From contig JAJEKV010000087.1 in NCBI GenBank assembly GCA_021234155.1, positions 4,261,242-4,325,241 on the forward strand: DNA of 64,000 bases, given 5' to 3'. The notes under the pieces are model-generated. The model was not told where the DNA came from. It saw nothing but the letters and a program-made list of their open reading frames with translations, and ran no database searches. The position numbers and the translations under genes were made by a program. Positions within the stretch are counted from its first letter, which is position 1. Each line of letters starts with the position of its first letter. This DNA is from Isoetes taiwanensis. Lineage: Eukaryota; Streptophyta; Lycopodiopsida; Isoetales; Isoetaceae. Of the stretch, positions 26,640-38,490 are shown one piece after another.

Positions 26640-27905
26640 TGTTGAATTCTTGTTCTGCCTCTTTCTCTTGATCCTAGCCTTAAAGATCTATGGGCTCGTA
26701 TAATTGACAAAATTAGAAAAAAAATTAAATCTCTATAAATGTCGCCTTAACTTTGCTGGAAGAAGTATTATTGCAAATTCTGTTCTTGCCAACTCTCATA
26801 TCTTTTATTCCTTTGCCATGATTGCCCCTAAGATAGTATATAATGAAATTGAAAAAATTATTAGAAATTTTGTCTGGGGTAATAGCCTTTTGGTCAAAAT
26901 TGGAATACTGCCACCAAAAACAAAATGAATAGCGGTATTGCTTGTAAGAACATTTATGGTCAAGCTTGTGCCTTAGGTGGAAAGTATATTTGGAGAGCCT
27001 TACAGTATCCTGAATTGCCTGTCTCCCATTTCATCAATTATTGGCTAAAGAAGAGTCATGTGCTTAACCACCCTTCCATAGATCATTCTTTGTCATACTT
27101 AATCTTCAATCTCATTCATCCAGCTAGTAACACTTCTGATATCATGAAAAATTTATTTAAGGCTTGGAATCAAATCTATTCCATCTTTGACTTCACTCTC
27201 CATAGCTGATCTCCACCTAAATATGTCAATTTTCTAGAACCCTCTGCTCAACGATCATCATTGTCATTGTCTTGCCATCATGCATCCCAAGATTTATAAA
27301 AAAAATGGGTTTCTAAGGGCATTTTTATTATTGGGAACCTATGGGAAAATGGTAGATGGTTGTCTTGGACTGCTTTTAAAAGATTGATTTCTAGAACTTC
27401 TTCTGATAAGGCCATCGTTTCCACATCAAGAGCATTATTCAAAATCTTGTCCCTAAGCCTGCTTCTCCAACTGTTTTAGATTGGAATTTAAATAATAAAA
27501 GTTGTTATGTGGTGAAAAAGATCTACAATTTCCTCAACAAGTCTGAATCTCAGGCGAAAGGGGTCTCTAATTGGAATCTCTCTGTTGAAAATATGCATAG
27601 ATTATTCTCTAATATTTGGAATTCTTATTGCCATTCTAAAGTTAGCTACTTGCTGTGGATTATGGGTAATCATAGTATTCCAAGTCTTTGCTCTCTTAAT
27701 AAGAGGAATTCCATAATTCCATTATCTCAACTTCCTGCCCCCTTCTTTGTGGTCAGATAGAAAGCATGGAGCATATTTTCCTCTGTCCCAAACTGGCTCC
27801 CTTTTGGCCCTGGATTAATTCTAAATTCAATCTCACTCATGGAATTCTATTATGGATAGTATTCAAAATGATTATCCTTTTAAAAATACTATTATGTTTG
27901 TAGCT
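26640..27905 (+). pseudogene. LINE reverse transcriptase C-terminal remnant
   Basis: A broken plus-strand reading frame matches the end of the ORF2 protein of plant LINEs. At 26,704-26,926 it shows KLNLYKCRLNFAGRSIIANS and then EIEKIIRNFVWG, the familiar post-RT segment. At 26,925-27,030 the frame continues with QACALGGKYIWRAL. At 27,509-27,830 a zinc-knuckle RVT region is visible, with KVSYLLWIMGNHSIPSLC and, in another frame, ESMEHIFLCPKLAPFWPW. Stops and frameshifts separate these parts, so it is not functional. The N-terminal endonuclease and most of the RT are missing. The end is interrupted at about 27,920 by a second, inverted LINE end. Confidence 0.75.
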
Positions 27906-27919
27906 ATGTGGAGTATATA

Positions 27920-28110
27920 GAAAAGATAAGATAAGATAAGAATTTTTACGTCCACGGGAACCCAACGGGTTATGGGACGGCACATGCAAGGGCAACAACC
28001 CATGTAAAACCTGAGGACTAGGCCCCATCACCAAATACAATAACCAAATATTAAAAGGCTACCAAGAATAAAAGAAGATAATGCTAATGCTAGTGATAAA
28101 TTTATGCTTC
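27920..28110 (-). mobile_element. Nested LINE 3' end with pentanucleotide tail
   Basis: On the minus strand the insertion ends CGTGGACGTAAAAATTC followed by a short TTATC tandem tail (27,940-27,921). The same terminal design, GTGGAC then A/T-rich TAAAAA and a five-base tail, recurs at 50,265, 53,135 and 57,902. It sits inside the LINE remnant that starts at 26,640. The 5' limit near 28,110 is approximate. Confidence 0.6.
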
Positions 28111-29170
28111 TAAAACTTCTATATGGCAGCAAAAACTTCTATTATTTGGATAAAATTGCACTTTAAACTTGATATTGAATTATTGGCAACAGCTCACAAG
28201 CAAGAAGTTGGTGACAAATATGATAGAAAATGGAACCAGTATGGTATTTTTGAAGGTTCATTTCAATTATTTAAGCTGAACTTATTTCGAGCTGATCCTA
28301 ATGCTGATTTCTTTTCTGATAGATTACCTAGAGTTTTGTAAAAGCAAAGGGAGGTTTAACACAGCAATTACGTTGGAAGAAGTAGATTTGGAAGTTGCAG
28401 TCAAACATAGCAGTGAAATCCAATTGTAGAAAGAAATTTGTTGGGCAAGTACAGTTTTAAGAAGGTCTATCAAGTTAACTGTTTCTTCTACGTTTTGGTC
28501 AGATGGCATAACAGGCTCACTAACAGGCAGTTTAAAAGAATAAGGGACTTATATTATGTCAATAAAGGGCTTGCAGATTCCTATGGCCCCTTGATGATGT
28601 TATTTGCAAGGATTGATTCGATATTCCTAATTGAGAAGTGTGGTTGGACCAATGAAAACTTCTTTCCTCAGATGACTTTTCCCTCCTTACACTTTTTGGA
28701 CAATACTTTTGCCTTCCACTCCTCGACTTCTGATTCAAATTCTAATCCTCCTCTATGAATCCATCCTGCTTTTCCTCCCTTGCTAGCCCTCTCTCCCACT
28801 TTTTTTTTGTCTCTTGCTTGCTCCTAATGTTCATGTAGTTCTTTACTTTATCAGGTATCTATGGCAGGTTTTCTGGTCAATTCCAAAAACTCAGATTGGC
28901 ATCTCCATTCTGAATTTATATGGTGGCTTATGCACTGTTTTAAATTCTGAAAGAGATCTTCTTCATGGAATATTTTTCCCTACTCTTATTCATATAGTTT
29001 TTGTGAACTTTGTGGGATACATCCTACTTCTCTTTCCTTTTCTAGGAACCGAGATCTTAATTTCTTGTACTTTTTTTCTCCTATTCTCTATATGGAGAAT
29101 GAGTATACATATGCTCTCCTTTGTTGTTATTTCCATAATTAATGAATAAAAAAAACCTTCTTGCTCTAAA
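28111..29170 (+). other. Probable 3' part of the LINE remnant, no clear coding
   Basis: Chance-size frames only. The stretch ends near 29,146 with an A-rich run after AATTAATGAATAAAA, which could be a LINE tail. About 50 bp starting GATTGTTGGAATCTTC at 29,173 matches 26,217-26,265, so related sequences flank the whole LINE block. Confidence 0.35.
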
Positions 29171-31009
29171 AAAGGGATTGTTGGAATCTTCTAGACTAGG
29201 CTGATTAAACCTATCACTTTGTCCCTAAAGAGATGAGAGCATAATTTAAACCTTTGAACCGTAGTATTTCGTCTCCTGGTTGTGTTATGTCTTTTGCTTT
29301 GTGCAAGAAAATAACTAAGAGTCTCATAACTCTTCGAGGGTATCTCAACTTATACAAGATTTTTTTTGTCGATCTAGTGTAATTTGTGGTAGATCTAGTG
29401 TAATATTAATACTACTATCGTATATGCATATAATTTTAATAAAAGACCATTTTACATTTTGTAAAATGCCCTTGTGGGTTTTGTTCCCATGGAAGGAGCG
29501 AGCTGTAAGGCTCAATAATGTACGCTCAACATGAGGCCTCAATCACAAGATGCATTATGCAAAACAAGTAATGCGCATCTTAATATTCCCACACTTGTTA
29601 TACATGATGAGAAGTGCATTTCTTACCATTGAGAAGTGCATTTCTTACAATCATAGCAGAGTCAAGCCTCACATTTAAGAGAGAAGCATGGACATACTTG
29701 CCCCATTCTAAAACACTCCATTAATACAAGCACAAAGCAAGTTGACATATACAACTCTATTTGGTCAAAGCATTCCTTTTGTATGTGGAATATAAGCGTA
29801 ATTACACTGCCAACATCCACAGATATGGCATATCCTAAAATCAATTTCAATTTCTTTTCTCGGAGGGTTCTCTTTGAGAGCGATCTTAGAGCCTTCCATT
29901 TTCCAAGGACTTATCAGTATGTTTTCCATCAAAAATCTAAAAGGGATGAGGTTTTTTAATCTCAACAACTTTGGCGTTTTGTTTATGGAATAAAAAATTG
30001 ATATAGCTAGATATTCCTAATAATAATCTTCTTTTTGTCAGTAGCTCACAGTTGTGCAGCTACACACTCTCAACCATTAAAATTTGTTGAGATAGATACA
30101 AAGATTGTCTTTGGAGTTATTGCTGGTGGATATGTGAGTCCAAATTAAAATGTATTTTAACAAATAACCTTTTAATGCTCTTTTAGATAATTCTAAATAG
30201 ATGCATGCCCATTAATCTTTATGCCTTTGCGACATTTTCTTATTAATATATATCATCAATGTGATAACTACTTTGCAACTTACCATTCCAAGAAAGGCAC
30301 CCTCCTTACTTCTGTTACGTTCATCTTGCTTTTTTATCTTCACTCCAATTGGTTACCCCAAGCCTGCCTTACTGGTAGTTTTATTTTGTTGTGTAGGCTA
30401 CTTATTGTAAGCAGGCAGCTAGAGGATATTGAGCACTTATAGACCCATTTTTTCTGATCTGCATATGAAGAGCTCTACTTATTAGTTTAACATATAATGG
30501 GATGCCATTCTTATTAAGAAAAGGAGAAATGATAGCTTCACATATACTGTGTCGTTTCATTAGAGGGTAGCTAGAGAGTCAACCTACAACCTTATATATA
30601 TGGTATTGAGGACCTGTAGACACTAAAGTTTGGAGGTCCCCCAAACCATCTCCTGGGTAGCCTGCATTGTGTGGACTTGCAACTGATTTGGAGTTGTACG
30701 AGGAAAGATTTGGCAATATGCTAGGGATCAATCAGATTCTCTTAGGCATTTATTCAGTAGATTGGGTACAACCTAAACACGTTTAGTCAGAACATGGACT
30801 TTGTGAGTTATCTGGAAAACAAGGAGAACAATCGTCTTCAACATGGTTGCCCGAGATGCGCTTTGTTTTGTGAAGACTTCATGATGTTTGGGGCATGCTT
30901 CAGGATCCTAGCCAAGATTGGTTTGGGGATCCAGTACCCTTCAAATGGACCTCAGGCACACAATTGTTTTGAGAATAGTGGCCAACATTCTTACCCTATT
31001 CGGTAATAC
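29171..31009. other. Intergenic stretch, nothing recognised
   Basis: AT-rich. A duplicated phrase GAGAAGTGCATTTCTTAC occurs at 29,610 and 29,632. Short frames such as 30,794-31,006 match no family that I know. No RNA gene was seen. Confidence 0.35.
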
Positions 31010-31250
31010 TAGGCACGGCCACATGAACTTTTTTTTAGGTACCCCCTTCCCCCTTTTTCAAATTTAGGGGTGGAGGCCCCCCACTTAAATGCGGAGGTCA
31101 GATTTGTGTACCCTTCCTTTTAGCCCCCCCTCCTTATAATTTCCTTAAGATTTTTGGAGGCCCTCTTCTTTTTGTTGGAGGCCCCCTCCTCTCCTGTATG
31201 GGGAAACGTACATGGAGGGGGTAAGGAAAACCGTCATGTGGCCGTGCCTA
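31010..31250. mobile_element. MITE-like element with perfect 17-bp terminal inverted repeats
   Basis: TAGGCACGGCCACATGA at 31,010-31,026 is matched exactly by its complement at 31,234-31,250. The 241-bp body is non-coding and rich in runs of G and C. If the outer TA is counted as target duplication, the element would be of the TA-inserting (Tc1/mariner-like) type, but two bases are weak evidence. Confidence 0.7.
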
Positions 31251-34200
31251 CTATACCACATGGCACCTGCATCCTCGCTTTTATGTTGCACAATTTCACT
31301 TTAGGTGTCATTCCAAGGAGTCAATAGTGCCGCCGGCGTTAGCCTCTGCCTAACAGTATCAGTGTCGACACTATTTATTTTCCGAAATGTCAACAGTACC
31401 GATGCAATTAGACAGACCTAATGGCATCAGCACTTCCAGAAATGTCCCCTAAAATGACATTCGTGGATATATAAACCTTTGTGTCTTTCTATTTATCCCA
31501 ACATCTATGGAGCTGCTCAAAGCAAAATGTAATGTGGTGCACTTCACATACATTGGGAAGAGGGTTTTCTAAAGCGAATAGTGATGATGAATATAACATC
31601 AACATGGATTTGTTGCATCCTTGAAATTTCAACATGTAGGACAAAAATCCATATGATGGTATCTCCAAGATTCTGAAAACAGAGTTAGACTGCTCTTGCC
31701 ATATTATCTGCCGATCGTGCAACCATGTAATATGAACCATGGCAATCATAAACTATATATCCCCAAAACCAGTTGTCATAGAAGAAGCTAGCTAATATGC
31801 CAATCCTTTCATTATGCTAAAATTTAATGACTACAAAAAAGAGATGCTGATCCATTATTAAACATATGGAAGCCATCTATCACCTTAATAGAAGAAATGT
31901 CTATAAAGTTCATAGATTCTATGGCATCTAAAAATTAAGAATTTAGAGAAAGAATATAAGTATTTACCATTTGCCATGTAATGCAAGTAAGTAGCTCAAT
32001 CTGACCTAGCTTCTTGAAATTGCCTATGACTGCAATATCTTGTATTCTTTCAAAGTCAGTAACAACAGTTTTGATTTGGACTTTTGACGTGCAGTACCAA
32101 GCCCTTATGCCATACTCATCATTGCCAAGTGCTATTCTATAAGCAATGCTTCATAAAGTGCAACAAATAGTAGCCATCTGTTACCTTAATAAGATGGAAC
32201 CGTTGTGTATAAAGTTCATAAATTCTATAGCACCTAAAAATGAAGAATTTAGTTATAAGCCATTCCAGATGCTCATTATGATCCTTGCTAGTCCTTGTTC
32301 TTTGCATTTAAGGTTCCAAAAACCCTCGGTGAATACGCCGGAGCCTCACACAAGCATAATTTAAGTACAAAGGCATTGGGCTAATAATGCCAATTGTCAA
32401 TCTCAAAGAATAATGGAGGACATTACAAACAGGAACTTGCATATAAGCTCAGCTTTATATAATTCAGTTTCTGCATCTACTGTGTGGATCAAAAAATGCC
32501 ATAAAAACATATTAAACATTATGGAAGCAAAGAAGTGCAAAATATTATGACCAGAATGTCGAGACCTGGAAATAGTTTGAGATTTAAAAATAAATGGGTT
32601 ATTTTAGTTCAAAATATTGGATCAGAGGCTACTATTATTCTGTGTAAAGTTTAAATATATAGAAGAGAATCAATGGGTCGGGAATAGACAGGTTTTGGAA
32701 AAAGATATAGAAAATTAGCAGCAACGCAGGGCAATAAATAATATTATCTCGACCAGGTTTCTACGGAGCATGTGTAACAGGCACATAACCACTTGCATTC
32801 AATATCTGATATAGCACATCCATGTCACTTCAAATGCCTTAAGTCTTGCCATGCAGGTTATTACCTTATCTAGGATGAAACATACCATAGCGTTTCGATA
32901 AACTCCAATTTGCACCAACCATGTTGCACTAAAGGTAAAACTAAGCTAGCTGAGCACCAATATTTACACATGCTTGCAGACTTAAATGTACAGAAACCAA
33001 ATAAGTAGGGCAAGGTGCCTATGAATTTTTATGCTATAAAACAAGTGTGCTGCACTTGTCACAGCATGAAAACTTGTCATAGCATGAAAACAGAGGAATC
33101 ATATAATAGCAATGTGCTTAAATATTATCACCTTTTGATTTTTCCTGAAGTCAACCAACTACCCTTATCCCACATAGACGCATCTGCAAAGATTTCCTTA
33201 TTGGCGAACAAATATGGGGATATGGTGGCATGCCAAATTTGCCTAACATTGCACTCTGATATTTCCAATAGAATCTATCACATTATTTTGACTAGAATAC
33301 ACAGCTAGGCCCCATACTGAACATATTTTGCCGAAATCGAACACTTTATATCAATTAGTTATCCTGAAGCATGATAACTAACTACATAATAATCTGAGAA
33401 TGAATCTGTTCCAATAGAGGAAAATACCATAACTAGGACCAAACCCATCCAACAGTCCAAGACTCAATTAGGATACTTTTCTGCAACAATCTTCTGCATG
33501 CATAACAAACTAGAGAAAACTGGTCCAAACCGAGTTATAAGAACAGTCAGCATCAACAAATTCTCTAATGGAGACAAATACTATTAACTGGACTATGGCA
33601 GCGTTGTACTTGATGTCTTAAAAATCACCTCATATGACTAAGAGCAGCCACATATCAGATTAGGGATTCAATTAGGATCGAAAGTATGATATTTCAAATA
33701 TCACACTACGGATTCAATTAGGATCTAAATTACAGACAGAAAAAAGTGCAGGACATTAACAAATATTCTAATTGAGGCAAATACTATGATTGAACTATGG
33801 CAAACATGTACCTGTATGTCTTGTGAACTTGATACAAGGAACAGCCAAGCTTCAAGTCCTGGGTGATATGTATGTAAATAAAAAATTGCTCAATAAACAC
33901 GTAAATAGATGAAAAACAACTATAGATGCAGCCCATAACAGGTTAGTACCATGTATTAGTGGGTCAGAATACAATCCATGCATATTACATATAAACATAT
34001 GACAAGTACTCTTCAAATTTGATATTTGGCAAGCTGTGACCATGTCTCATAAGATACTGACACAAGGCAGTCCATTGATGAGTGCATCTAGAAGCCTTTT
34101 AATGCGAAGCACTAGCTGGTATACTGGCACAGAGAGAACAAAAACAAGCTACATGCTCGACAGCTGTAATGCAAGCATTATTATCAATGCATCGTTAAAC

Positions 34201-35030
34201 ATGTCTGTCCCGCATCTTGCATTCTAACAATTTTATCATCCAAGTCTACCTCTCGGACTGTTCTGGCTTAAATTGCAATTGTATTAGTTTATCAGCGTAT
34301 CAGGTATGTCTCCAATATGGTAAACTCCTAATGCTGGCTTAGATCCCAATTGTATTAGTATATCAGCATAGTTTCACTGTCAAGGATGTCTCCAACATGG
34401 CAAACTCCTAATGCCAGGTGACGTAGTACAAAGGATCCATATTTTGGACATAATAATGTGTTTGTTAAGCTCATTGCCCATCAAACGGGACAACAAATAC
34501 TGGAAGCAGTCAGTTAGAACCACCAACAACTCCCTTGAAAGCCGCACAATATGGAAATGTGTGATTTTAATAAGAAAGGCTATATTCTGCAGAAACTTGC
34601 ACTCTCTAATCTAATTTGAACTCCAATAGATAGGATTTACCCAAATGGTTCCCCCCATATTGCTGTTGGCAAACTGAATTATTAAAATAAATGCTGCTTC
34701 TCTTCTAAACCTTCAAAAAGGGGAGTAAGAAGTAACAAAGCTTTTGGATCCCTAGACAAAACTGCAAAAATACAAATATTCATAAATCTAAGCATGCGAT
34801 CTTCAACAAAGATGTAGAGGCCTGAAGCGGCCGTAGTTAGGCATAGAGAGTAGTCTGGCCAACTCCGTATAAAACGCATCCAAACATTCCTAAAGCGACC
34901 TCCAAATCAACAGAAACATAAAAAAAACAAAAAAAAAATTATCCAAATCAGAAAGAAATGCCTTGAAATACCTTGAAACGAAATGGAAATCGGGCATTTT
35001 AGATGTAATCAAATGACAGAAAACGCTCCC
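31251..35030. other. Intergenic stretch with local duplications
   Basis: No gene recognised. It holds diverged short direct duplications: 31,870-31,955 with 32,171-32,258 (offset about 301); 33,550-33,618 with 33,752-33,822 (offset about 202); and 34,263-34,333 with 34,334-34,413 (period 71). Small frames here look like chance. Confidence 0.5.
34263..34413. repeat. Two-copy tandem repeat, 71-bp period
   Basis: CTGGCTTA opens each copy (34,263 and 34,334), and both contain AATTGTATTAG, ATGTCTCCAA and AAACTCCTAATGC in the same order, with moderate divergence. Confidence 0.7.
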
Positions 35031-35035
35031 ATCTG

Positions 35036-35140
35036 CAAACGTGCTGATAACTTTGAAGATGTGACACGTATGAATTAGAGAACATGGGCATGATGACGTA
35101 GGATCGTGAAACGTGCCACGTATATTTGTTGCACGTCTGG
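35036..35140 (+). promoter_or_regulatory. Cluster of ACGT cores upstream of the OVATE gene
   Basis: Six ACGT cores fall in about 100 bp (35,039, 35,066, 35,096, 35,111, 35,118 and 35,133), several in ACGTG or CACGT contexts typical of bZIP/bHLH sites such as ABRE and G-box. They lie 70-165 bp before the ATG at 35,205. Binding is inferred only from the motif. Confidence 0.4.
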
Positions 35141-35174
35141 TTTTTGGATTTAGACCCAAATCCTAAGAAGAAGA

Positions 35175-35198
35175 AGATAGATAGATAGATAGATAGAT
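35175..35198. repeat. GATA microsatellite in the OVATE 5' leader
   Basis: Six tandem GATA-type units lie just before the start codon at 35,205. They are probably inside the 5' UTR or core promoter. Confidence 0.8.
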
Positions 35199-35204
35199 TT
35201 CAAA

Positions 35205-36338
35205 ATGGGAGTGTTTAGCATTGCGAGAATTAGAAAGAATTGGAAGAGAGCATACACAAGGAGGTTAAGAAGAGAACTAGCATATGCTCCTTCTGCAACA
35301 ACTCTTTGCAAGCGCTCCAAAAAGGGCAACTTCAGATTCAGATTTATCATGCGATGCTTCATCATGAGCAAGAAGAAAAAAGATTTCTGTCTATCTTTCA
35401 AAAATTATCACAAGTTGTCCACCCCTAGTGCCCCGAGCAGTGGTGCAAAAGATATGGATAGCCATGAAGATGATTGTCCTCATGTTCGTATTGTTTCTAA
35501 ACTCCCTACCCAGTCTAAGCAGCCAATTCCTGAGTCCAACCAGGTGGTTCCATATTCTGGACAACTCCCTCCCAAGCCTCAGCGCAAATCCGGGCAGCTT
35601 ACACGTTCAGGGCAATTAAATCCCAAGCTAGTTTCTGGCCAATTAGTTGATGGGAATCAATCAGGTAAGGAGGTTGTGCCATCAAGACAATCCACTTCGA
35701 GTCAAAATGATGTGGGATTGACAAAACCAAGAAGATCCATAGGCAAGGATGGCATTGTAGATAGGCATAGAAGATCCATAAGTGTGGCATCTAGATTCTC
35801 AGATGAAATAGCATCACAAAAGCCTAGGAGGTCTACCACAAAAAGGGAGCCTGATGTTTTAGTTTTGCAAAAGCCAAGGAAATCAATAGGCAAAAGAGAG
35901 GATGATGTGGTTCCTCAAAAAGGCTTGAAACCCAAAAGACCACAAGGCACAACTATAAGAAGGATCCAAAGTCGGAAGTTTAAGCATGCTAATAGCCTTC
36001 GAGGAAGCGGCCATCTAATCTTACAACCTCATGGTGCTCGCCTTCAAGAAGAATCTTTTAAGCAACTTTTTTCAATGTTCTTAGAGGTCGTCTCACTAAA
36101 ACATTATGAAATTTTGGCAGATGTGGAAGAGTTTCTAAGGTGTTATGACTCTTTAGCTTCTCTATGTTTTAAGGAGGTCGTTGAGAAATTTTTTGGAGAA
36201 GTGGTTGATGAGCTTCTTATGATGAAAACAGTAAAGGAAGGTAAACTCTATGTGCCCTCTACTCTTCCCTCTCCTATGGCTTCTTCTCGAGATCTTGAAT
36301 ACGAAATGTTGCCCCCATCACCTTGCTCAAGGCGTTGA
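35205..36338 (+). CDS. OVATE family protein (OFP), intronless
   Basis: A single 377-codon frame without introns, as usual in this plant-specific family. The C-terminal part (about residues 281-338) fits the OVATE domain: an E-E-S-F-K start, the helix core VEEFLRCYDSL at 307-317 where the family has LLxCYLxLN, and a final FFGEVVDEL. OVATE proteins generally repress transcription with homeodomain partners and affect organ shape and cell elongation; this role comes from the family and is not shown here. The N-terminus (1-60) is very basic and could hold a nuclear signal. The middle is low in complexity: SGQL recurs at 118, 129, 135 and 144, and KPRRS/KPRKS at 174, 206 and 223. I chose the first ATG because the frame is open from it and the basic segment follows; ATG at residue 49 or 54 is possible. 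No neighbour suggests a shared role. Confidence 0.8.
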   Translation: MGVFSIARIRKNWKRAYTRRLRRELAYAPSATTLCKRSKKGNFRFRFIMRCFIMSKKKKDFCLSFKNYHKLSTPSAPSSGAKDMDSHEDDCPHVRIVSKLPTQSKQPIPESNQVVPYSGQLPPKPQRKSGQLTRSGQLNPKLVSGQLVDGNQSGKEVVPSRQSTSSQNDVGLTKPRRSIGKDGIVDRHRRSISVASRFSDEIASQKPRRSTTKREPDVLVLQKPRKSIGKREDDVVPQKGLKPKRPQGTTIRRIQSRKFKHANSLRGSGHLILQPHGARLQEESFKQLFSMFLEVVSLKHYEILADVEEFLRCYDSLASLCFKEVVEKFFGEVVDELLMMKTVKEGKLYVPSTLPSPMASSRDLEYEMLPPSPCSRR

Positions 36339-37300
36339 AAATTATTTTGGTTTGAACTTTGGCCTCAAGGAAGGAACTTTGAGTATTACATCTATTTAAG
36401 CTTTGTTCCAGTGGTTATTCCATTTGATGATCTAAATAATATCCCACGCCTCATATGTTATTTATAAAGCTATTTATTTACTATTTTTATTAAACAAAAA
36501 GCTTTGATATAGTATTTACACAATGATCTGAATAGCACATTGGTTTGGCGAAAGAAACCTAGGTTTGAAAACATGGGTTCAATAATGAAAAAAATTCACA
36601 CGTAGCAAGAGCCGAAAAAAATTCTTGCTAAAAAACACAAGTTTGGACAAATTTTATCAGATACCCCTGAGTTTTGATAATTTTCTGAGATGCCCTTGGT
36701 CAAAATACAAAGTATTTTGTATCTTTTAAGATTATTCAAGTGCCCTTAAGATTCACATTAATTTCCCAAATGCCCTTAAGTTTTCTTTTAATTTCCCAAA
36801 CGCCCTTGAGAACTAGAACGTGAATTTCCTTCAAATTTCAAATGCTTCAAAATTCACCAAATACCCTTAACTATGATCTCTGTCCTTGCATCTTTCATTA
36901 TTTCTTAACTCCTATAAATCCTCTTTCTTGATTTTATTTGGCTACAATAAGTTGTTATTAAAAATTGGATCGAATTATTACTTCCGACAAGAGGATCATT
37001 GCAAATCGCTAGAGGAAATCCATGGGCTAAGAGCAAATCAATAGAGCAGAAATTAATTTGGTGTCTTGCCTTCTTTAAGGTATCGAGAATAGAAATAGGC
37101 GTCTTTGCTAAAAAGGCGCCATAAATATTTGTTATAAAAGGGTATTCCATGAAATACGAAAAACTAGAGGGCATTAGGTGAAACTTAAAATTATACAGAT
37201 GGATATACGTTAACCTAGTGGCATCTCAATAATTTACTTAAACTCAAGAGTATCCCGTGAAATTCGTCAAAACATAACCAACTTTTTTGCTTCGGGCCGA
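36339..37300. other. Intergenic region after the OVATE gene
   Basis: The OVATE 3' UTR must lie at its left end. Around 36,650-36,870 there are repeated phrases such as CAAATGCCCTTAA and TGCCCTT spaced irregularly. No gene seen. Confidence 0.4.
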
Positions 37301-37304
37301 TAAA

Positions 37305-38143
37305 AGCATACATCTTTGAGCCCCAGATTTAGCTTCAGATGTTGATAATCCAGCTTTGGAGGGTGTCAAAGCTCTGATAATCCAGCTATGGGTGTCGATA
37401 ATGTTGCTGTGAATGAGGAAGCTTGTCTTGCCAGTTAAAGAGGGATAGGCACCTTGCAATCCCCTTATAACGTTATAAGGAGCTCCCAGGGGTAGGGCTT
37501 GCAGGGGTGTTTATCCTTTTCATCATTTGAGTTGAAGTATTTGTACATTTTCTCTGTGTTAGCACCCATTGCTCTTTAGATCATATGAAGCATAAAAAAC
37601 ACCCTCCCTCCCTCTTTCCCTCGATGCAACACGGAGTGCTATTCTTGGTTTGGAAAACTTTTTGGCCTAAACCATAAAGTTGCTTGAAGTTCTGAAATAG
37701 CTATACTAACTATTCCTCAATGAAAAAAAACTACATCTTTGAAAGCATACCCCAAATTTAGCTTCAGATGCTGATAATCCAGCTCTGGAGGGTGTCAAAG
37801 CTCTGATAATCCAACTATGGGTGTCGATAATATTGCTGTGAATGAGGAAGCTTGTCTTGCCAGTTAAAAAGGGATAGGCACCTTGCAAGCCCCTTATAAC
37901 GTTATAGGGAGGGGTAGGGCTTGCAGGGGTGTTTATCCCCTTTTCATCATTTGAATTGAAGTATTTGTACATTTTCTCTGTGTTAGCACCCATTGCTCTT
38001 TAGATCATACGAAGCATAAAAAACACCCTCCCTCCCTCTTTCCCTCAACGCAACACGGAGTGCTATTCTTGGTTTGGAAAACTTTTTGGCCTAAACCATA
38101 AAGTTTCTTGAAGTTCTGAAATAGCTATACTAACTATTCCTCA
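37305..38143. repeat. Tandem duplication, 429-bp period, two copies
   Basis: AGCTTCAGAT occurs at 37,331 and again at 37,760, and nearly all sequence between 37,305 and 37,733 is repeated up to about 38,143 with few differences. The small minus-strand frames shared by both copies have no family match and are probably not coding. It lies downstream of the aldehyde dehydrogenase stop codon, about 350 bp away. Confidence 0.9.
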
Positions 38144-38490
38144 ATGAAAAAAACCACAAAATACCCTTATGGTTAGCAACTGCCTGTTATGCTCTATCCC
38201 AGGGCTTGAATCAACGGTCGGGATTGCTTGGATTAGAAAGCCAGCCAGTAATAAGTCCCCTATCGTCCATGACTGTAAGTAAATATGCAAGAGAAGGCAC
38301 TTTAACATATATCCTCGTGGATTCTTTGGTTGTGGATTTGCCAACTCTCAAGCAGAACACCAGTAGACCATGAGCAAACCATCCAATTATAACATCTTAC
38401 ACGGTGGTACAGGCTACATGGTTTTATAATAATAGATTATATATATGCATAGAATAGGATATACAACATACATGATTCCGTAATGCTTGA

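Noticed and set aside
31310-31470. Possible second MITE with ends like CACTTTAGGTGTCATTCC
   Set aside because: The two ends match only in part and no target duplication was found.
35150-35893. Minus-strand frames overlapping the OVATE gene
   Set aside because: They are shadows of the well-supported plus-strand frame.
37244-37993. Two similar minus-strand frames after the aldehyde dehydrogenase gene
   Set aside because: They are similar only because the DNA is duplicated at 429 bp, and they match no known family.
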